A DNA stretch of 64,000 bases from Blastobasis lacticolella (GCA_905147135.1 LR990056.1:940001-1004000); one strand, 5' to 3'. Positions 23,505-35,732 are shown, counted from the first letter of the stretch. Notes: a model not told the origin generated them from the sequence alone. A program made the numbers and translations.

Positions 23505-23760
23505 TATGTTATACGGCAGATAAACTATGGACATCAGCAACAGCAGGGGCGCTACCAATGCGTTGCCCACCTCTAAGAACACCTCTAACGTACTTCTTGA
23601 ACGATCCCATGTCATAGTCCAAAGGAAATACTGGCTGGGAGCTCATTCCACATCCTATCGTGCGAGGGAGAAACTTTGATGTTATCGAAGGTAGGAAATA
23701 TCTTCTTCTTTGTCCAACTTTTATTTCCAGTTTATCTGGGATCGGCTCTCCCTGTACATT
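23505..23760 (-). pseudogene. CR1-like LINE ORF2 C-terminus remnant
   Basis: Minus-strand frame with FLPRT, then VFPLDYDMGSFKKYVRG and GGQRIG, the C-terminal signature of this LINE family, ending in the 3' tail. Upstream RT sequence is missing. A shared Met at 23772 is not a real start. Confidence 0.6.
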
Positions 23761-24044
23761 TGCGCCAGACAACGTGTTCTAGGTTGTCTGGCTAGTAAGG
23801 TTGTCCTAGTCCAACTACTTCTCAAAATTATTCAATTGGTCATTTCTCAATTGAAATGATTCCACTCTGCCGGACATAACACGGCTGCGAAAGGTTAAAT
23901 TATGTTTTATTTTGCGCGTCGATATGGCTCCTATTTTCCAAAAACTAAACGTCCGTGAGGGAAAACATCAAGATAAAAAAGACTTTTGTTGTTAAGACGC
24001 AGATTGGAGATTGACTTGCGTAGTGAATAAATAAATAAATTGTC

Positions 24045-24285
24045 GTGAACAAATTCACACAGCGCCATCTAGCCCCAAACTAAGCAAAGCTTGTACTATG
24101 GGTGCTAGATAACTGATAAACTACTTAAATACTTCTTTTTTTTTAAATACATACTTATTATACATACAGCACCCAGACCCGTAACAGAAATTAAAATTCA
24201 TCATTTCAATTTCTGCCCGGCCGGGAATCGAACCCAGGACCTCTTGCGTGGCATGTTGACCACTGAACCACTCAGGTCGTCATTG
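24045..24285 (-). repeat. tRNA-derived SINE, family 2, near full-length reverse copy
   Basis: Tail ACAAATTCACACAGCGCCAT at the left; B-box complement GGGAATCGAACCCAGG near 24225-24240; A-box complement CTGAACCACTCAGGTCGT at the right end. Confidence 0.8.
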
Positions 24286-24514
24286 GTATCGATCTTGGAT
24301 TGATTTCAATCTTAGATAGCAAATAAGTTTAGAGTTTTGGGCTTAAATCAGGACATAACGCACCTAACCCTGAGAAAGGTAGATTGCACCATAGTAGCCT
24401 ATACAAAACAGTAGTGCGAGTACATTAATCGAATCAACCCGTTCTGTCGCCGCTTGTCGTACTAAACGATCGGCTTTTGTTAGACGCGCTTGCGCAAGCC
24501 GGGCGCCGCGGTGC

Positions 24515-24772
24515 GGTACGCGTCAATATCTGTATACAGGGTGCTTTAACGGGCCTAAAAAAACGAACTAAGGAGAAGTGAAGCATGCAAGGTATGATAA
24601 TTCCTTCACAATTTATTTTGCAGTACACGACCTATACTAACACAGATACAACAGGCGGCGGTGTATGCGTCAATATCTGTATATAGGGTGCTTTACCGGC
24701 CTAAAAAACAAAGGGACGCCATTCTACACTAAAGAGCAGTGAAGCATGTAAGGTACGACAATTTCTTATAAA
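24515..24772. repeat. imperfect direct duplication, about 100 bp per unit
   Basis: Unit 1 (24515-24612) and unit 2 (24661-24772) share GCGTCAATATCTGTATA, AGGGTGCTTTA, CGGCCTAAAAAA and AGTGAAGCATG in order, with small indels. No coding sense is seen. Origin is unknown (segmental duplication or two adjacent insertions). Confidence 0.65.
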
Positions 24773-25309
24773 AGGTGGAAAGTTACCTATGCTTCATTTT
24801 CTTGTTATTCGTTCCTAGTCTGCAAACTACATTTCAACTTCCTAGTACTTTGGGCATGGATAGAGGTTTGGATGAGTCAGTCGGTCAGTGTCGTAATCGA
24901 CGTTTTGTAGGTGTTAATAAAATTCTAATTACAAAGCTAGACAAATAAGGTTTGCCTGTTGTATTAACTCTGCAATGAACATATTATTCTTAAAATTCTT
25001 ATTCTAGCATTATCCAGATCGAAGATATGAGGGTCTAAATATTGTACGAAACGCTTCAAGACGTCAGACTTCACCTACGTGTGCCCCTTATTTTTTGCAC
25101 TTCCGAGCTCCCAGATATTCACTCTAAAATTGAACCACCCTGAATAACATTCAAAATCGATTTGACTCGATCGAGAGCCGATACCGGCCGCCGAATCGCG
25201 ATAATTAGACCAAGGACTCCGTCGCCCACGCTGTTATTGTACTCTTTTGTTGCTGCACTGTATCTACTTATCTACTTGCTAAATAGGTACGATCGCTCTT
25301 TTACTGTTG

Positions 25310-25460
25310 ATCGTTTTTTCCCTGGAGAGTACAACATGGAGTTCTTCAAGAAAGGGGTGAAAAGGTTTTTACGGGGTCGGCAACGCGTGGGTGATGCCCC
25401 TGGTATTGCAAACGTCGCAAGCTTGTTTGCCACCTTAGTAAAAAAAAGTAGTATAAAAAA
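25310..25460 (+). pseudogene. CR1-like LINE ORF2 C-terminus and tail
   Basis: Plus frame FFPGEYNMEFFKKGVKRFL then RGRQRVGDAPGIANV. It is the least decayed copy of the GTACAACATGGAGTTC-type family end in the window. The tail is abbreviated before an A-rich stretch. Confidence 0.65.
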
Positions 25461-25589
25461 AAAAGAAAAAAAATTACTTATAACTATTTTTAGATATTTC
25501 TTTGTTAAGTACAGAATGAAATAATTTATTTATATCAACTAACATAAGAACTAAATATGAAAAAAAAAATGCAAAAAAAAATTGAATTA

Positions 25590-26152
25590 AAAACATGTTC
25601 AAATTTGGGCCAAGTGGAAGCGTACCCAAGTTGCTGGCAGCATTGCCTTACTCTCTGAATAGCAATGCTTATTCTTTGCGCGAGGTAGCTGCCAGCTCTT
25701 CGGTCACCTGTGGTGTCGACCAATTTCTTGAGAAGTTCTCTGTACAAAGAGAGCGCCCCAGGGCCCCACGGACCCAGGGTCTCGACACCGAATGCAACGA
25801 AATTGCATTGGGCGCCGATACCCCGGCAATTTTACAATTTTTTTGCCTTTCAGCTGTCTCTGTTTGATATTGTAAATTATAAACTGACATTCACATTATT
25901 ATTTAATTGACAAATTAATTTGAATTTGACATTTTTGATTTATTACGTATTTTGACATTGCATATTTTGATTTATTTCCAAGTTTTATTTGTTATTGTTT
26001 TAAATGGATGTGAATTTTACTTTTTAATTATTGCTACTTTAAATATTGTATGTCCGAAATGGGCAAACTGTTGAGACTCACAAATATAATCTGTAATACC
26101 TAAATGTACCTACACAGTTCAACAATAAAGTTATTCTATTCTATTCTATTCT
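25590..26152 (+). repeat. probable LINE 3' region ending in (ATTCT)n
   Basis: A GC-richer block (25600-25840) with coding-like frames on both strands is followed by an AT-rich tail with AATAAAG at about 26124 and pure ATTCT units at 26132-26152. A short tandem array directly after a polyadenylation-like signal is typical of some non-LTR retroelement 3' ends. I could not assign the block to a protein. Confidence 0.35.
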
Positions 26153-26395
26153 GCCGCAACTTTTTTGATATTTGATATATCTAAATCTAAACAACGTCCC
26201 GCCCCGTCTTCGCACTGGTTAACTCAGAATTACTATATTAGGTATAATACGCATATACCTTCCTCATGAATCACTCTGTCTATAGGTGAAAACCGCATGA
26301 AAATCCCGTGAGTCGTTTTTGAGTTTATCGCGAACAAACAGACAGACGCGGCGTGATATCTACTTTGTTTTATAATATGAAGTACACCGCGTCAT

Positions 26396-26422
26396 AGTCA
26401 AACAAACAAACAAACAAACAAA
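26396..26422. repeat. (CAAA)n microsatellite
   Basis: About six CAAA units, followed on the plus strand by TCTTTATTTCAGACA. On the minus strand this reads AATAAAGA then GTTT repeats, as at the 3' end of a retroelement. Confidence 0.8.
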
Positions 26423-27138
26423 TCTTTATTTCAGACAAATTGTACAGGGTTATGCGAACACGTTGGCAACCGTGCTAGTCAAAGACTGTGTTACGTATGC
26501 CAGAGTCGGGTTGAAACGAACGTTGAAGAGAACGGGCAAATACCTACATACAAAATAAATGATTTCAATTGTAAGTGGTGTCCTTTGGACAACAGAAAAT
26601 GACTAACAAAACAGACATATCTGCGAGTACTCTAGAATTCTTTATCTCTACAAATAAATAAAGCCGCATCGATATGTAAAATAAAAACGTAAAAGCCTCT
26701 AGATTAATAAGGTGACATGCGAATAAAAATAACGTAAAAAAACTAGCATGTCGTACAAAAACCAGTATAAGAGAAGCTCACGGCACTATGCGCGTCTATA
26801 GAGACGGTAGCTCATCTTATACTGGACGCTATGCTGTTGAAGACTTTACTTACAGGGTACGGCAACCGCTTACCATCAGGCGGGTTTGCCACCTTAGTGG
26901 TATAAAACAAACAAACTTACAGCAGGAGACAAGTGGACGTGTTGAAGCGAAGATATTAAAGACAGATACGAATAAAAAACAGAAATGTGTAGAGGATTCA
27001 TGCAGAATCGGTCCAATATAGAATCGGTCAAAAGTAGACTATGATGTCAAAAGTTGAATCAGTCATTTGTAGACTAAACGGATTCCGATCGCCGTTCTGA
27101 GGGCTCTCGCTTGTAAATCTCTATTTATTTTCGATAAT

Positions 27139-27372
27139 CTTGGCATTAATGTCCCGGTTGTGCTCTCGCGCACGAGGGCCCGGGGTCCGCCCTGACCATG
27201 ATCCAGGATTTGACAGGTCAGGTAATTACAGTGGAGCGACTGCCATCTGACCTCCGTGACCCGGGGAACCTGACCAGATTGGATCATGGTTACAGATTCT
27301 GTCGCCTGAACGTGCTGGATTCATCATGTATTCACTCACTGTGAGAGCATCGGTTAGTGGTCGGTCAACTAT
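27139..27372 (-). repeat. tRNA-derived SINE, family 1, tail and body
   Basis: Tail TTGGCATTAATGTCCCGG at the left, body to GAGCATCGGTTAGTGGTC; the head is absent. A small deletion removes the CTGCTACCAGG segment near 27261. Confidence 0.7.
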
Positions 27373-27977
27373 TTCAGAATTTGGGGGACAACGAAACTAA
27401 AATTCCTGTGGTCTCCCATTCTTGGGAATTAACCTAGTTCGACTAGCATCAAGCCTCGAAACTCCGAAACGGTCATCCATCCACTTACCGGCGTGGGCGC
27501 GGTGCTTTGCTTCTGTTATCTCGCAAGCCTGCTAGTCCAGGGCCCTGGATAACCTGGTACCTGTTCCAAACACCTAACTTTCACTAACTCCTGCTTCACT
27601 CCCGACAGGAACCAGTTTGAGCCGGTTCTGATCGGAAATCGCGAGGCTCGCGCGACCTTGAACCGATCAATGGACGCTGGCGCCTTTCCGGTTTTCGGGG
27701 CTGGCAGGGCCGGACTCAGACTACAAATATATTTACTATATACTCTACATTGCTACAGTAAGTATTCAGGCTACAATATTTTGTTTGTCTGGCAGCAGCA
27801 ATTGCAGCCACATATTGTAATAAAAACTCTCCAAAACAGGAGCGATATTGTAACGTGCGATATTATATGCATTCTTGCGACAATGCGTTGCGCGTTTCCG
27901 CACTGCTGCGTTTTTATCGTACTCGGTAAACCGAGTGTGTGTAAGCACAATTTCAAGTTACAAAATGTAGTCATCGG

Positions 27978-28297
27978 CTTGGCGTTAATGTCCCGGTTGT
28001 GCTTTCGCGCACGAAGCCCCGGGGTCCGCATTAACCATGATTCAGGATTACAGTGGAGTACCTATCATCTGATCTCCATGACCCTGCGACCTGACCAGAT
28101 TTGATAATAGTAACACATACAATCGCCTGAATGTGCAGGTTTCATTATTATGTTTTTCCTCACCGTAAGAGCATCGGTTAGTATTCAACTAACGTACTAA
28201 GATAACTAACTAAGAAAGAGTCATTGGTACATGGCCGCAGCGGGATTCGAACCCGGTACCTTTCGCTTACGAGTCGGATACCGTAATCAGCGACGTG
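27978..28297 (-). repeat. tRNA-derived SINE, family 1, near full-length
   Basis: From TTGGCGTTAATGTCCCGG to the decayed A-box complement near 28290. The B-box complement GGGATTCGAACCCGG is intact near 28242. The body has a short deletion around 28045. Confidence 0.75.
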
Positions 28298-28983
28298 TAA
28301 AAGCTTTGTGTATAGTATAACATTTATTAAATTAACAGTAAGTAAGCAATAAGTAAACATCAACACAATCCAAGTCCAACCCTGGTGTTTTTTCACAAAG
28401 TACGGTTATCGAACTTTAATCGAGTCAAGTGCGCGCGCGCAGCGAACTCCGTTGCACTTTCTTCGGCTCAGTGTCGGCCGGGACCGCTCTTGGAAAGGTC
28501 GCCGGTTTTGGGCATCGTTGCAAAGTAGGAATTGTTATTTTTACACGCTTTTATTTAGTTTGACATATCCCCATGTCTGTGGTAAAAATAATCTTGCAAA
28601 AGTTATATTTGACCGGTTTGCGATTAAACTGGAATTTTTTCAGTCATGTTCGATGACAATGCAATATTATGATACCACCGAGCTGATCTGATGATGGAGA
28701 GAAAAGATGGCCACAGGAACTCTTGAAATTCGCATGGTAAACCCGTCGAGGTTGGGCTCGTTTGATTGAGAAATACTCTGACTGATTGCGAATATTGCGA
28801 TAAAGCTTCTTTTGAAAAAATCGTTTTCATTTGAAATTGTTGTTATAACATGGCGGGGGCCTATCTCCGTACACGGCATAATTTCTCATAACAGGTGTAA
28901 GAAACTAATCTACGTGGACGAAGTCACGGATAAAGCTTTTGAGTAATCAGTTTTGCTCTGGCACCATATATTTCGGGGCCTGC

Positions 28984-29046
28984 CTAGACCATGATCCAGG
29001 AGTTGGCAGATCAGGTATTTATAGTGGAGCGACTGCCGTTTGACCT
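28984..29046 (-). repeat. tRNA-derived SINE, family 1, fragment
   Basis: Only the ACCATGATCCAGGAGTTGGC to GAGCGACTGCCG segment remains. Confidence 0.55.
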
Positions 29047-30781
29047 TGCCAGCTAAGTAATCCTTTCTCTATCCTAGTTACTACTACAACATAATCAATT
29101 TAATTTGTCATGTGTTACTCTGAATATTAATATTACTAGTGGACTTGGCGCGACTTCGTTCGCTTTCACCTTTCCCTACCTACCTACTTCTTTCCTTCCA
29201 TGTAAACCTTCCCCTTGAGTCACTCTATCTACTGTTGAAAACCGCATAAAACCCGCTGCGTAGTTTTAAAGATTTAAACGTACATGGATACGTAAATACA
29301 TAGAAACAATGGGAAAGAAGATTGTTTTATACTATGTATAGATACTAGATATATTATACAAGACTTTGAAACGAAAACTCCCATAACGATCCTATAGTAT
29401 TAATTCATTCTATCGTTAACAATGACAACGCAATTACATTACAGATTCATACCGACCCGACACGAGACACTTTGACCCGACCGGGACAATAAATCATTAT
29501 ATTTTATAGATCATTGATAAATACGCAACGATACTATTGTTCGTGCGCTTAGAATGATCGATAGATCGCATAGTTATCGTAAATTGTTATTGGGAAATGT
29601 GACAAATTTATCTTTAATGCGATTTGTTGTATTAGCGAGCAAGGTTGCGATTGCATCGTTGGGAAATCGGATTGACATTTAAATTAAGACCGAATAGCCC
29701 TGCCCACTGAACATGTTTATAAACCTACACAGAAAGCTCAATGTGGTGTATAAATTTACTATTTAAATGTACCATCGGAAAATAAAATTATCAAAATTTA
29801 CAGCCAACAGTGAAAATTAAATTAAATTCGATGAAATATTTACTTGCTTGCTGTCTTGTTCCCTATTTGGGATCAGCCCTCCTAATACTATTACTGTTGG
29901 CGACTTTGGGTCATCTCTGTTTTAAGGTTTAATATTTTCAAGTCATTAGCAATAGTCCTCAACCAAGTAGTTGGTGGGCGTCCTCTGTTCCTTACTTCCT
30001 CCTCTATGGCCATCATGTCTTGTCATGTGGTCCTCATTTCTGCGAATTGCGTGCCCGTTCCAGCGTGATTGGTTTTCACAAGTTTTATACTTGATTTCTA
30101 ATTCTATCCAGACTAGTAACAATACCAGCTTAACGCAATATTTTCGTTTTGAAGACCTGCATTTTTTGTTCATCAAATTTTTTGAGCGATCATTGGCTAG
30201 TAAAGGGAGAACATGAGGTTCCCCAAAATTTCCTCAATGAGAAGATCACTCAGAACATGAAGACCCTCTATGGACCGGTTGCAATTGCCTTCGAATTTTT
30301 GCAACTCGTCTCGACGCAATTCTGAATTAGACTATGTTATGCTATAAATATCTAAATTCATTTTTTGAAACCCCAAAAACATAACACACTAAATTCCTTT
30401 CACACCACTCCCCTAGCCGAGTAGCAGACCACACACGCCGACCTTCAACTGGCCACATGACCGCAACCGAGCCCATATCAAGCCCAAAACAGGCGAGAAC
30501 CATGACATTGTCCGGAGTATTTGTCTCAGTCGGCCTGTCCATAAGTGCAAGGCCCAAGAGCTAGCCTCGTGTTTATCCGTATTAGGTGTTCGTTTAAGCC
30601 TATTGATCAGATTTGATCAAGAAACAATAATTCAATAACACAAATCCTTTTACTGCGGCTTCCTGTTATGCGCTTCCTGTTTACTGCTGTGCCGTGGGAA
30701 TGTCATTTAGGGTATATATTGAACACACAACTGGTGTATCGTTAGCGGAGAGGTAGGCGGGAGGGGGATGTTTCTGGGGCT

Positions 30782-30882
30782 GAGCGCGGGGGCGCGGGGC
30801 AGGGAGCTCAAGTGTTCTCCGCGAAATGTCATCAAGTAACGATTCGCGGAACAAAATTCTCGCTGCCCCGCGCCCCGCGCTC
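30782..30882. repeat. GC-rich long imperfect hairpin
   Basis: Arms 30782-30805 and 30859-30882 pair with one bulge and one mismatch (GAGCGCGGGGGCGCGGGGCA against its near complement). Inside them a second stem pairs GTTC(TC)CGCGAA with TTCGCGGAAC. The outer arms are about 90% GC in an AT-rich setting. It could be a foldback transposon or an island with regulatory function. Confidence 0.6.
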
Positions 30883-31008
30883 CGCCGAAATTTCACCATC
30901 CCAACTTCCTCTTTCCCCTACAAAGAAAACACTTTGCAGGCCAGGAAGATCGTTCTACATCTTGCACGTGCGCGGTAAAAGGCTTCAATTATTTTTTAAG
31001 TTACTTAT

Positions 31009-31051
31009 AGTTAAGTTATTTATCATATTAATTATGATAAATAACTTAACT
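31009..31051. repeat. perfect 19-bp inverted repeat, 5-nt loop
   Basis: AGTTAAGTTATTTATCATA is followed after TTAAT by its exact reverse complement. AT-rich, with no matching copy noticed elsewhere in the window. Confidence 0.8.
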
Positions 31052-31264
31052 GACAGAAAAAGACGGATAACCCCCGACCAAGCTCAAACTCAAGCACAAA
31101 ATTTATTTATTGATTGGACATTAAGTATCTCTTTCAATCGTCAAAAAGGAGGTGGTAGTAGAAAGTAGGAAGGTAACACAGTGACAAACACACAACCGCC
31201 TCAGGGCCGGAGCACACCCACCCCACGTCGACAACAGCCGGACGAATGTCAAGTTCATATATAC

Positions 31265-31450
31265 TCAAATATTTTCTGAACTACTGAACCGATTATAACG
31301 ATACAAAGCTAATAACGATCTCGATTAAACCGCATCGAAGTCGGTCCATCCGTTCGGGAGCTACGCCGCCACAGACTGACGACACACACCTCCACAGATA
31401 CACGTCAAACTCATGACACCCCTCTGTTTTTCTCGAGGGTAAAAAAAAAC
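31265..31450 (+). repeat. interspersed repeat, unclassified (possible Helitron-type relic)
   Basis: Contains AACCGCATCGAAGTCGGTCC, CCGTTCGGGAGCTACG and ACGTCAAACTCATGACACCC. It is the longest copy of the family seen at 10600 and 15060. Confidence 0.45.
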
Positions 31451-32244
31451 AAGCGACCCAAGACGCCGCGCCAAAACGAGACCGACGTCGGTGATTGCTC
31501 TCGCGTCCTTTGGTCGGCCAATAAGGCGTTACTTCCGCGCCCCTTGTATAGTACGGCGCCGCGGTGCGCACGCGCATGAGTCAGTCAGTCACCTCTAGGG
31601 TTGCCAAGAACTTCCAAGAAAGGAGGTTTCCATTTAGGGTGTTAAATAAATTAATACAATAAAAATAAAAATTTGTGCTGTTCTACCAGACGCCACATGA
31701 CAAAATGGTTTTCATTTAAATAAAAATGTTTTTTTTACCAAATGGCTCTTATTATTATTTATTATTATTTTATTTGATACTTTATGCACAAAATAGTACA
31801 AAGGTGGACTTGAAGCTTAAGTCCACCTTTTCCACGATCCGATTCCGATTTTTCCACGATTTGGCTCCTATATTATTTTTCGCACAGTATACAATAGTAT
31901 CCAGACCCAAAATATAGTAGGATACTACATCTGTACAAAGAAAATGAAGTCGCTTGCCGCCGTCCATATTTATGTACGTTTAGATCTTTTAAACTACGCA
32001 ACGCATTTTAATGCGGTTTTCAACAATAGATAGAGTGATTCAAGAGGAAAGTTTATGAGCAAGAAAAAAAGGGTAGTGAACGAAATCGCGCCGTGTCCAC
32101 TAGTATAATTATGAAGTAGATTTGACAACCCTGGTCACCCCTGAGGTAAAGCCGTGAACTTTGCCGGCCTTGGCGCTCGGATGGCTCCAATTCGGGTGTT
32201 GATCTTATGTTTTTATTGGGCTTGTATTGCGAGGAATCAAGTGT

Positions 32245-32435
32245 TTCGCGCCTGCCTGTATCAGGGAAGAGGTCCCGCGGCAGAACCAGGAACCGATGGA
32301 TTGACATCGCCGAGACGGAGAGGCAATGGCTTACGACGTAAGGATGCTGAATATCGGAGAAATTGAAGAAGAACTAGGAATACGGACCCTGGCAGAAGCC
32401 GAGATTGACTGCTCGGATGATGATATCATGATGAT
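32245..32435 (+). pseudogene. RTE-like LINE ORF2 C-terminus remnant
   Basis: GAGGTCCCGCGGCAGAACCA through GATTGACATCGCCGAGACGG to a GATGATGATATCATGATG tail. In the right frame this is the basic GRP-type C-terminal region of RTE ORF2 with frameshifts. Confidence 0.55.
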
Positions 32436-32794
32436 GACTAACGTAAGGAAAAGTAAAAACCTACGGAACCTTGCATTTTTGCAATTATCTAAAGGTTATC
32501 TAAATCGTAACACTCTTACTTAGGTACACCAAGTATAGTAGTAGACATCTTGTCACTTTAAAAAAAGCCGTTATACCGCTTGCCTGTTATAAACAAAAAC
32601 ATTCACTCGACCAACTTAAAAACGAAATGCAAAATAAATTAAAACTGAAATGTGCTCGCAAGAAATAACTCGCCGCACACAATGAATAGGCAGGTAATAA
32701 AATCGCTATCGCAAAATACCTATTATAATCTGGACACCTTCAATTATTAAAGTTTAAAGTCACAGGCTGTCTAGACAGGCACGCACCAAGTTAA

Positions 32795-33120
32795 GCCTTC
32801 ATCATTATCATCATCATATCAGCCGAACACGCCCACTGCTGGGAATAGGCCCTCCCCCAGACATCTCCACAAAGGCCTGTCCTGTGCCTTCCGCATCCAG
32901 CTGGTACCTGCCACCTTTACCAGATCGTCGGTCTACCTTGTGGGAGGTCTGGGTAGACCGGGTACGCTAGTAGAGTGGGTACGCTGCATTTTCCGGTACG
33001 TGGTCGCCACTCGAGAACTTTTCTGCCCCATCGGCCATCTGGTCTTCGAGCTGCCCTGCCCACTGCCACTTTAGCCTGGCAATCCTTAAAGCTATGTCGG
33101 TGACCTTGGTTCACTTGAGT
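32795..33120 (-). repeat. RTE-like LINE 3' end, reverse
   Basis: On the minus strand it ends with GCCTATTCCCAGCAGTGGGC, GGCTGATATGATGATGATAA, the CAGTGGG...GGCTGATGATG pattern of RTE-type 3' ends. Upstream is the GC-richer end of ORF2 with several stops. Confidence 0.6.
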
Positions 33121-33234
33121 CGAGCTTTGCTAGTTCTTAAAAAAATATATAAAAGGGGCTCAACGAATCCCACCTTAATGAGAAAGAAGAAAATCCAGCT
33201 AATTAGCTGTATAAAAGGAGTGATAAAATAGAGC

Positions 33235-33370
33235 AAGCTACGGGCGTCAGGGCGTCGCGAGCGCCTTATAAGGCACCTGCGCGGGCGCAGAACGGTTAAT
33301 TGCCGAGAATTCCGCGCGATCCGTCGTTACGGATGGTGGACGCGTGCGAATGACAAGTCGAACAAGTATG
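33235..33370. promoter_or_regulatory. GC-rich island with TATA-like box (candidate promoter)
   Basis: A 136-bp island of high GC and CpG containing CGCCTTATAAGGCACC (33260-33275), whose core is self-complementary and so usable on either strand. No ORF or known gene start is linked to it. It could be a promoter for a non-coding transcript or an alternative first exon. Confidence 0.25.
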
Positions 33371-33912
33371 TGGTAGAAAAACTAAAAATAGTGGCGGCTG
33401 CTAAATAAGTGAAAAGAAATAAATATTTTAAGTTATTTTGATAAGAAAAAAGAATTTCGAATGCTACAATATGGCGCCTAAAAACTCATTTCAAAATTTT
33501 AATGTACCCGATGTCACTCGCGCGTCCAGGGCGAATTTTACACCACCTTATAATGTTAAAATGTTAATGCTGTTGATTTTACGAAAATAAATAAAAGTAC
33601 ATTGAGCCGTTAGGGATGTAGCCCGTGCTAAAGAAATTGATATACATACATACACAACCACATACGCTCAAAAAGACAACCCTTCTTCAGTCGCAGTCGG
33701 GTAAGCAGGTACTTAAGAGGGTGAAATAATAATATATTCTTAACAGCTATTGTTATTTATGCCTAGCGAGACTCGATAATACATCCATGGAAGCACACAA
33801 ACACTGTCCATCTCATTTATAATCTTATTTTTCAGCTTTTTTCTTTCCTACTGTACAGCCAAACTGTAACAGATAACTAATCATAAAAAATAAAAAAATA
33901 AAAAAGTATACC

Positions 33913-33984
33913 TGCGATGGCCGGGAATCGAACCCGGATCAACTGCTTGGAAGGCAACTATGCTGACCATTACACCACCATCGC
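33913..33984 (-). tRNA. tRNA-Gly (anticodon UCC)
   Basis: A 72-nt gene reading from 33984 down. The 7-bp acceptor stem GCGATGG pairs perfectly with CCATCGC, with discriminator A. The D-arm contains TGGTGTAATGGTCAGC (A box), the anticodon loop CTTCCAA gives UCC, and the T-arm contains GGTTCGATTCC (B box). A run of T follows on the minus strand (complement of 33901-33905), as expected of an RNA polymerase III terminator, with more T-rich runs behind it. Unlike the SINE heads here, all stems pair, so it is a functional-looking gene. It lies on the same strand as the surrounding GAS2-like gene. Confidence 0.95.
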
Positions 33985-34711
33985 AGTTAGTAGAGACGAC
34001 GAAATAACGCTCCACGTTCTACGCCGCTATTTCGCTACGGACATTGACCCGTTTTTACAATCCATTGATCGAATGACTTTCATTGATAAGTTCGTGATGC
34101 TTGAATGAACTAAGAAATGGTTGCTCGGTTGGATTAAGTATCGACCCACGAAGCTTATACGACTGACAAAGGCGGAGATAAATAATAATTTCCTAAGATA
34201 AAAGCAATAAATAATATCTAAATTAAAACTAAGATAACAAAGCAAAGAAGATAAATGCGCCTACCATTAAAACTTCCTAACAACCACCTGATAACAGTAA
34301 AATGCATAATTGTATCTCTAGACACATAATTGTTGATCTCTTGACAAAAGTGTCGCGAAAACATCATTATTACAAGTTTCAAAGACCCTTATTCTCATTA
34401 CATTTCGTTAGTAGTTATATATTCATAGTTTATAACAATAAATACATTCATCTTCAGCATCATTCATATTGTTATAAACAGGAAAAGAGCAACTAAGTTA
34501 TTACCTACTAAAAATACCCGGATAAGCAATGGTTTTCTCAGTTTTTCTTTACTTTAATATTATGCATAACATCCGAGTATATGTAAGAAATTGCGAGTCG
34601 AAAAGAGCCGCAAAAAAAATCGTTGTGTGGTTTGGGAGAGTTAGTAAAAACATATAAAGACAGACAGACAGACGCGACAAGCGACTTTATTTTACACTAT
34701 GTAATAAATAT

Positions 34712-34993
34712 ACCACCTTACAGAATACCGCAGCTAAACAATATTATTTTAAACAGTATTTTGTTTCTGCGGTGAGTAAGGTTTCCAGTGCTCCATGGGG
34801 TGGGGATTGGGGGAACAGTGGCTTTGGCAGTGGAGGGGCATTTGCCTTTTTGCTGCCAGAGCAACGTGTGATAGAGGTGGGCAACGCATTAGCGATGCTC
34901 TTGGTGTTGCTAATGTCTATAGGCAGTGGTGACCACTTTTCATCAGGTGGCCCGCTTGCCTGTTTGCCTATCGTATGTCATAAAAAAAAAAAA
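34712..34993 (+). mobile_element. short non-autonomous retroelement (same family as 6723-7026)
   Basis: 5'-truncated by about 30 bp (starts ACCACCTTACAGAATACCGC) and otherwise collinear with the 6723 copy. It ends GTATGTCATAAAAAAAAAAA. Confidence 0.65.
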
Positions 34994-35254
34994 TTACAGT
35001 GTTACCAACTCCTAAACAAGTATTAATAAGCGTCCGTTGCGAACTGCCAAGCACAATTGATTACCTGTATTGCACTCAATTACCTAATGGACTGGTAAAC
35101 ACAACATTTGCATAGAATTATACCTACCACCGCTATTTATACTGTATCTGGTAAACGAATCAGTACAGAAGGCAGCATAGTCAGTGACCTACCAAAAAAA
35201 ACCAGTATAAACAGACCTAACGTTGCTATGGGCGTCTATAGAGACGGGAGTGGT

Positions 35255-35520
35255 TCAGTTGATTAATATGTCACACAGATGTCCCGGTCGATTTCCGGCC
35301 GAGCAGAAATTGAAATGATGAATTTTTATTTGTTGCGGGTCTGGGTGTAGTATGTATAATAAGTACACATATATTTAAAAATATAGAGATAGATTTAGTT
35401 TTATAAAATTAAAAATATAGTTTAGCAGTTTTCAGGTACCCATACCACAAGCTTTGCTTTCTTTGGAGATAGATGGCCCTGTGTGAATTGTCCAAGAATA
35501 TTTATCTATTTTATTTATAT
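35255..35520 (+). repeat. tRNA-derived SINE, family 2
   Basis: Decayed head (GGTTCAGTTGATTAATATGT), diverged B box, body with GGGTCTGGGTGTAGTATGTA, and tail with a mutated AGATGGCCC in place of AGATGGCGC. Confidence 0.7.
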
Positions 35521-35732
35521 ACAGGTTTTGGGTAGGTTGATATGCTGTGGACTGTACAACCGCCACTAATCTCACTATAATCTTATTTGTAAACAACTTT
35601 AGTGTGCAAGTCTAAGCATCTAGTGTGTAATTATCTTCGCAATGTAGCGCTGTCTCTGTCGCACGCGTGCGGGGTTCGTGAGTGCGAGAGGGAGGCAGCG
35701 ATGCGCGCGCGCAGCGCTAAGGTGACGCGGGT

